Below, one piece after another: positions 61,062 through 64,000 of a DNA stretch of 64,000 nt. Origin of the DNA: Bugula neritina (Eukaryota; Bryozoa; Gymnolaemata; Cheilostomatida; Bugulidae). The stretch spans positions 7,821,722-7,885,721 of the forward strand of contig OZ037766.1 in assembly GCA_964035545.1 (NCBI GenBank), in the 5' to 3' direction. A program made the translations under genes and the position numbers. The notes under the pieces were generated by a model. That model saw nothing but the letters and a program-made list of their open reading frames with translations, was not told where the DNA came from and searched no databases. Every line of letters begins with the position of its first letter. Position 1 is the stretch's first letter.

Positions 61062-64000
61062 TCAAGCTTGGATGTCCGTGGATTGAGATTGAATGCGTCT
61101 TCCCTTGACAACGTCAGCGTACGAAAAGACTGGGCAGCGTGGTTGTTGCGCACGGCTGGAACTATTTGCCCCGGGCGTAGTAGTTTTGTTTACTACTCCG
61201 CCTTCGCAAAAGTTGAGATTTCCGTGGTGTTCACAACTCCCACGCTTTGCTGCCAGTCCTTCCGTACGGCGCCCAGCTAGACTTTCATAACTGCCGTTTG
61301 TAACACGGTCACATATGTAGTCTTTAAGGTATGCTGGGGGTTGTCTAGTACGCTGTCCCCGTTCCAGGGGAGGTGACGTATCAGCTGGAGAGGGAGTTGT
61401 AGCTGTTGGTTGGGGCGGCGTACTCACTGGTGGGCTATTTTGCTCCACCTGTGGTGTTTCTGGCCCGCCGTTGGTGGTGGTGTTCCCCTCTCCGCTGTTG
61501 TCTCCAGATGGAGCCCCTCCCACGGGGGGGTTTTGCACTTCCGGACGCGGATGCGGAACCGGAAGTGGTGGGGGTAGACTTGGTACTGGGGGCGGTGGGC
61601 GCACTTCCGTTGGTGGGAGTGGCGTCTCCTGCCTCACCAAGTCCTCTCCCCGCGGCACGACCACTTCGTACTCTGGTCCATGCCGTTGCCGCCCACGCGT
61701 TACTGTCTGCCTCCTGGGCTCCAACAACGGGGGGGCTGCTCCTGCTGCTCCTGGGCTAGCCCAATACGGTTTCAAGCGGGTTTCGTTCTGGACAGAGACC
61801 TGTCCAGATCGCTCCAACTTGTACGTATGATTGGGCATAGCCTCAACTACTACGTAGGGTCCCACAAACTTAGGCTGGAGCTTAGCCGCTTGTCCTCGAC
61901 GCCTACGGTAGTTGACCATCCACACCCAGTCCCCAGTTTGATAGAGAGGTGGTTCCTGAGAGTCCTCTCGCCGTACCTGCCACTGCTTCGCCCGCAGTAT
62001 TTCGTGTGCGGCCCTCAGGTCCTCTATCAATTTACTGGCATACTCGTGGATGGTATAGTCCTGCTCTGGGATGTGGTAGGTAAGGTGGTCAGGCACTCGC
62101 GTCTCTCGACCGAGCATTAGGAGGTTAGGGGTTTCCCCCGTACTGGTGTGTGGTGTACTACGGTAGGCCCGCATGACTTGCGGCAGTACCGTATCCCACT
62201 CCTCCTGACCCCGGCCGAGGAGCAGACTGCGCAGTGCATCGCCCAACATGCGATTGTTGCGTTCCACCACCCCGTTGCCTTGAGGATGGTACGGGGTGGT
62301 CCTGCTTTGGTTTACTCCCCAGAGGCGGCAGAGGTCGCTCAACAGTTGGGACTGGAATTGAGCCCCCTGGTCCGAATGTATTTGCTCAGGTAGTCCAAGA
62401 TAGCAGAATACATTTTGATCCAGCACCCTGGCCACTGTGGGGGCGGACGCATCTGGAATAGCCAGGGCATCCGCCCACCGTGTAAAGTGGTCGGTTAATA
62501 CTAGGATCCAACTGTTTCCTCTGGGGGTGACGGGCATGGGTCCGACTAGGTCGATAGCTACCACCTGCCACGGCCTTCCAGCATATAGCCTACGCCGTCC
62601 CGCTTCACCAGGGAGACGGCCATGCTTGCTGGCCTGGCAGATTTCGCATTGTTTGACTCTACGCCGCACCTCACGCTCCATGCCGGGCCAGTACCACCGG
62701 AGTTGTAACTTGGAGAGCACCCTGCTCACCCCGGCGTGGGCTTGCTTGTGGGTGTCCCATACTAACTCCCGGCGTATGGCGGCTGGGCAGATCACCCTCT
62801 TCCTGCCGTACTGGTTGTTGTGAGCAGCCACTGTGATGGTCAGCAGACCATCTGGCCCGATCCGCAGGGAGTCCCAACGTTGGCAGTACGACCGTAACTC
62901 GGTGCATCCCTGCCGCAGTTGTTCTTCACTGGGTCGTCGCCCCTCCTTTTTGGCACGATATACGTCGGCTACCACTCCAGGGAGGTCCTCCTGGAGTCTT
63001 CGTAGCTCCCTAACGTTATCAGCCAAGACAGGATTGGCACGGAGGCGTTGGATAGCCTCCGGGGGCGTAGCGGCCTTCTGTAGGAGTTGACCCTGGTCCC
63101 AGTCATACTCCGTTTCAGAGTGGTTCAGTGCTCTCAACTCGGATTTTGGAGGACCTCCGTCCCTCTTCTCGATGTTGAGGCACTGTTTACACCCCTCGTC
63201 CGGTCGCCGGCTCAGTCCATCAGCATTGCCGTGTTTCTTACCGGGTCGGTGCTCGATCCGGTAAGAGAACTCAGCCAGGACCTCGAGCCATCGGGCGACT
63301 TGGCTGGACGGTTCTGCTCTCTTACATAACCAAATCAAGGAGGCGTGGTCGGTCCGCAAGCGGAACTTCCTGCCATATAGATAAGGTCTGAAATGCTTCA
63401 CTGACTTGATTACTGCCAGCAATTCCTTTCGGGTAGTGCAGTAATTTCGTTCAGTGGGCGAGAGAGACTTACTGTAGTAGGCCACGACTACTTCGCGGCC
63501 CTCCTGCACCTGGGACAGCACAGCGCCGACATTTTGGTCACTGGCGTCAGTATCGAGGATGTACTCCAGGGCAGGGTCTGGATAGGCCAGGATAGGGGCC
63601 TCCAGCAGGCGGCCTTTGAGGCAGTCGAACGCTCTCTGTTCGACGGGAGTCCACTGCCAGGTCACCCCCTATGCGGTGAGCCGGTTTAATGGCTGCGCTA
63701 CCCCCGCAAAGTCTGGTATGTATTGCCTGTAATACCCTACCAGCCCCAGGAAAGCCCGTAGCCCGGTCAAATCCTGGGGGGTTACCCAATCTTCTATAGC
63801 TCGTACCTTTTCAGGATCCGTCGCCACACCGTGACGGCCGACGATGTGCCCCAGGTACTTCACCTCTGGCTGCAAGAGAGCGCACTTGGAGGGTTTGAGC
63901 TTCAGATTGGCGCCTCGGAGTCGATCGAAGACCTCCCGCAGACGGCTGACGTGCGTCTGAAAGTCTGGGGAGATCACGATGACGTCGTCGAGGTATACTA
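61062..64000 (-). pseudogene. Element 2 pol, partial: RT end, RNase H, integrase
   Basis: From the window end the frame reads RT just after the YLDD region (PDFQTHVSRLREVFDRL) to a TAG at 63666-63668, where element 1 has Lys. From 63665 it is open for 867 codons to 61062. This part covers RNase H (ILDTDASDQNVGAVLSQV), an HHCC finger (KQCEICQASKHG), the integrase core (AIDLVGP, HSDQGAQF, NGVVERNN), a GPY/F module and a Pro-rich tail. The integrase looks intact. The single stop between RT and RNase H should block full-length Pol unless it is read through. Confidence 0.9.

Larger units (their letters stand above)
56734..64000 (-). mobile_element. Element 2: Ty3/gypsy-type LTR retrotransposon, cut by the window end
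   Basis: Minus orientation. Visible parts, in coordinate order: 3' LTR, polypurine tract, third ORF split by a DNA transposon, and pol back into RT. Its interior is clearly related to element 1 at protein level, with long near-identical stretches in RNase H and integrase, but its LTR is unrelated. The 5' LTR, gag and protease lie beyond 64000. Confidence 0.93.

Overview
The window is an AT-rich animal nuclear sequence with spliced genes, GT-AG introns and many TA-type microsatellites. Single-copy genes encode a class XV-like myosin tail, a fibrillar procollagen, an NHL-repeat protein, a PRPP synthase-associated protein and the ciliary protein CFAP53. This fits a ciliated invertebrate, perhaps a lophotrochozoan; the species cannot be fixed from sequence alone.

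Layout. 1-2.7 kb: no recognised exon, probably upstream introns of the myosin. 3.2-14.0 kb (+): the last 14 exons of a myosin XV-like gene (MyTH4-FERM tail), including a 12-nt microexon. 15.5-30.9 kb (+): a complete 27-exon fibrillar collagen gene of 1,373 codons. Its helix is 338 uninterrupted Gly-X-Y triplets, followed by a COLFI C-propeptide that lacks two conserved cysteines. A 311-bp hAT-type MITE with a perfect 8-bp duplication lies in its third intron. 31-37 kb: intergenic DNA with minisatellites. 37.0-38.6 kb (-): a two-exon NHL-repeat gene. 39.7-44.3 kb (+): a complete nine-exon PRPSAP gene. 45.2-48.1 kb (-): the last eight exons of CFAP53; its N-terminal exon(s) are not seen, and the upstream DNA is occupied by retroelements.

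48.3-64.0 kb holds two related GC-rich Ty3/gypsy-type LTR retrotransposons, both on the minus strand. Element 1 (48282-55732) is whole: identical 306-bp LTRs, an ATAC duplication, a tRNA-Leu-type primer site, gag, pol and a third ORF after pol. Element 2 (56734 to beyond the window end) has a related interior but an unrelated LTR. Its third ORF is split by a 2.54-kb long-TIR DNA transposon flanked by TA duplications. The third ORF encodes a protein with two zinc-finger-like motifs and a basic, coiled-coil-like C-terminus. It is kept in the same place in both diverged elements and is the best candidate here for an undescribed function.

The host genes are unrelated neighbours, not a pathway cluster. 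Exon boundaries were set by hand from splice consensus and reading phase; all listed joins keep frame.
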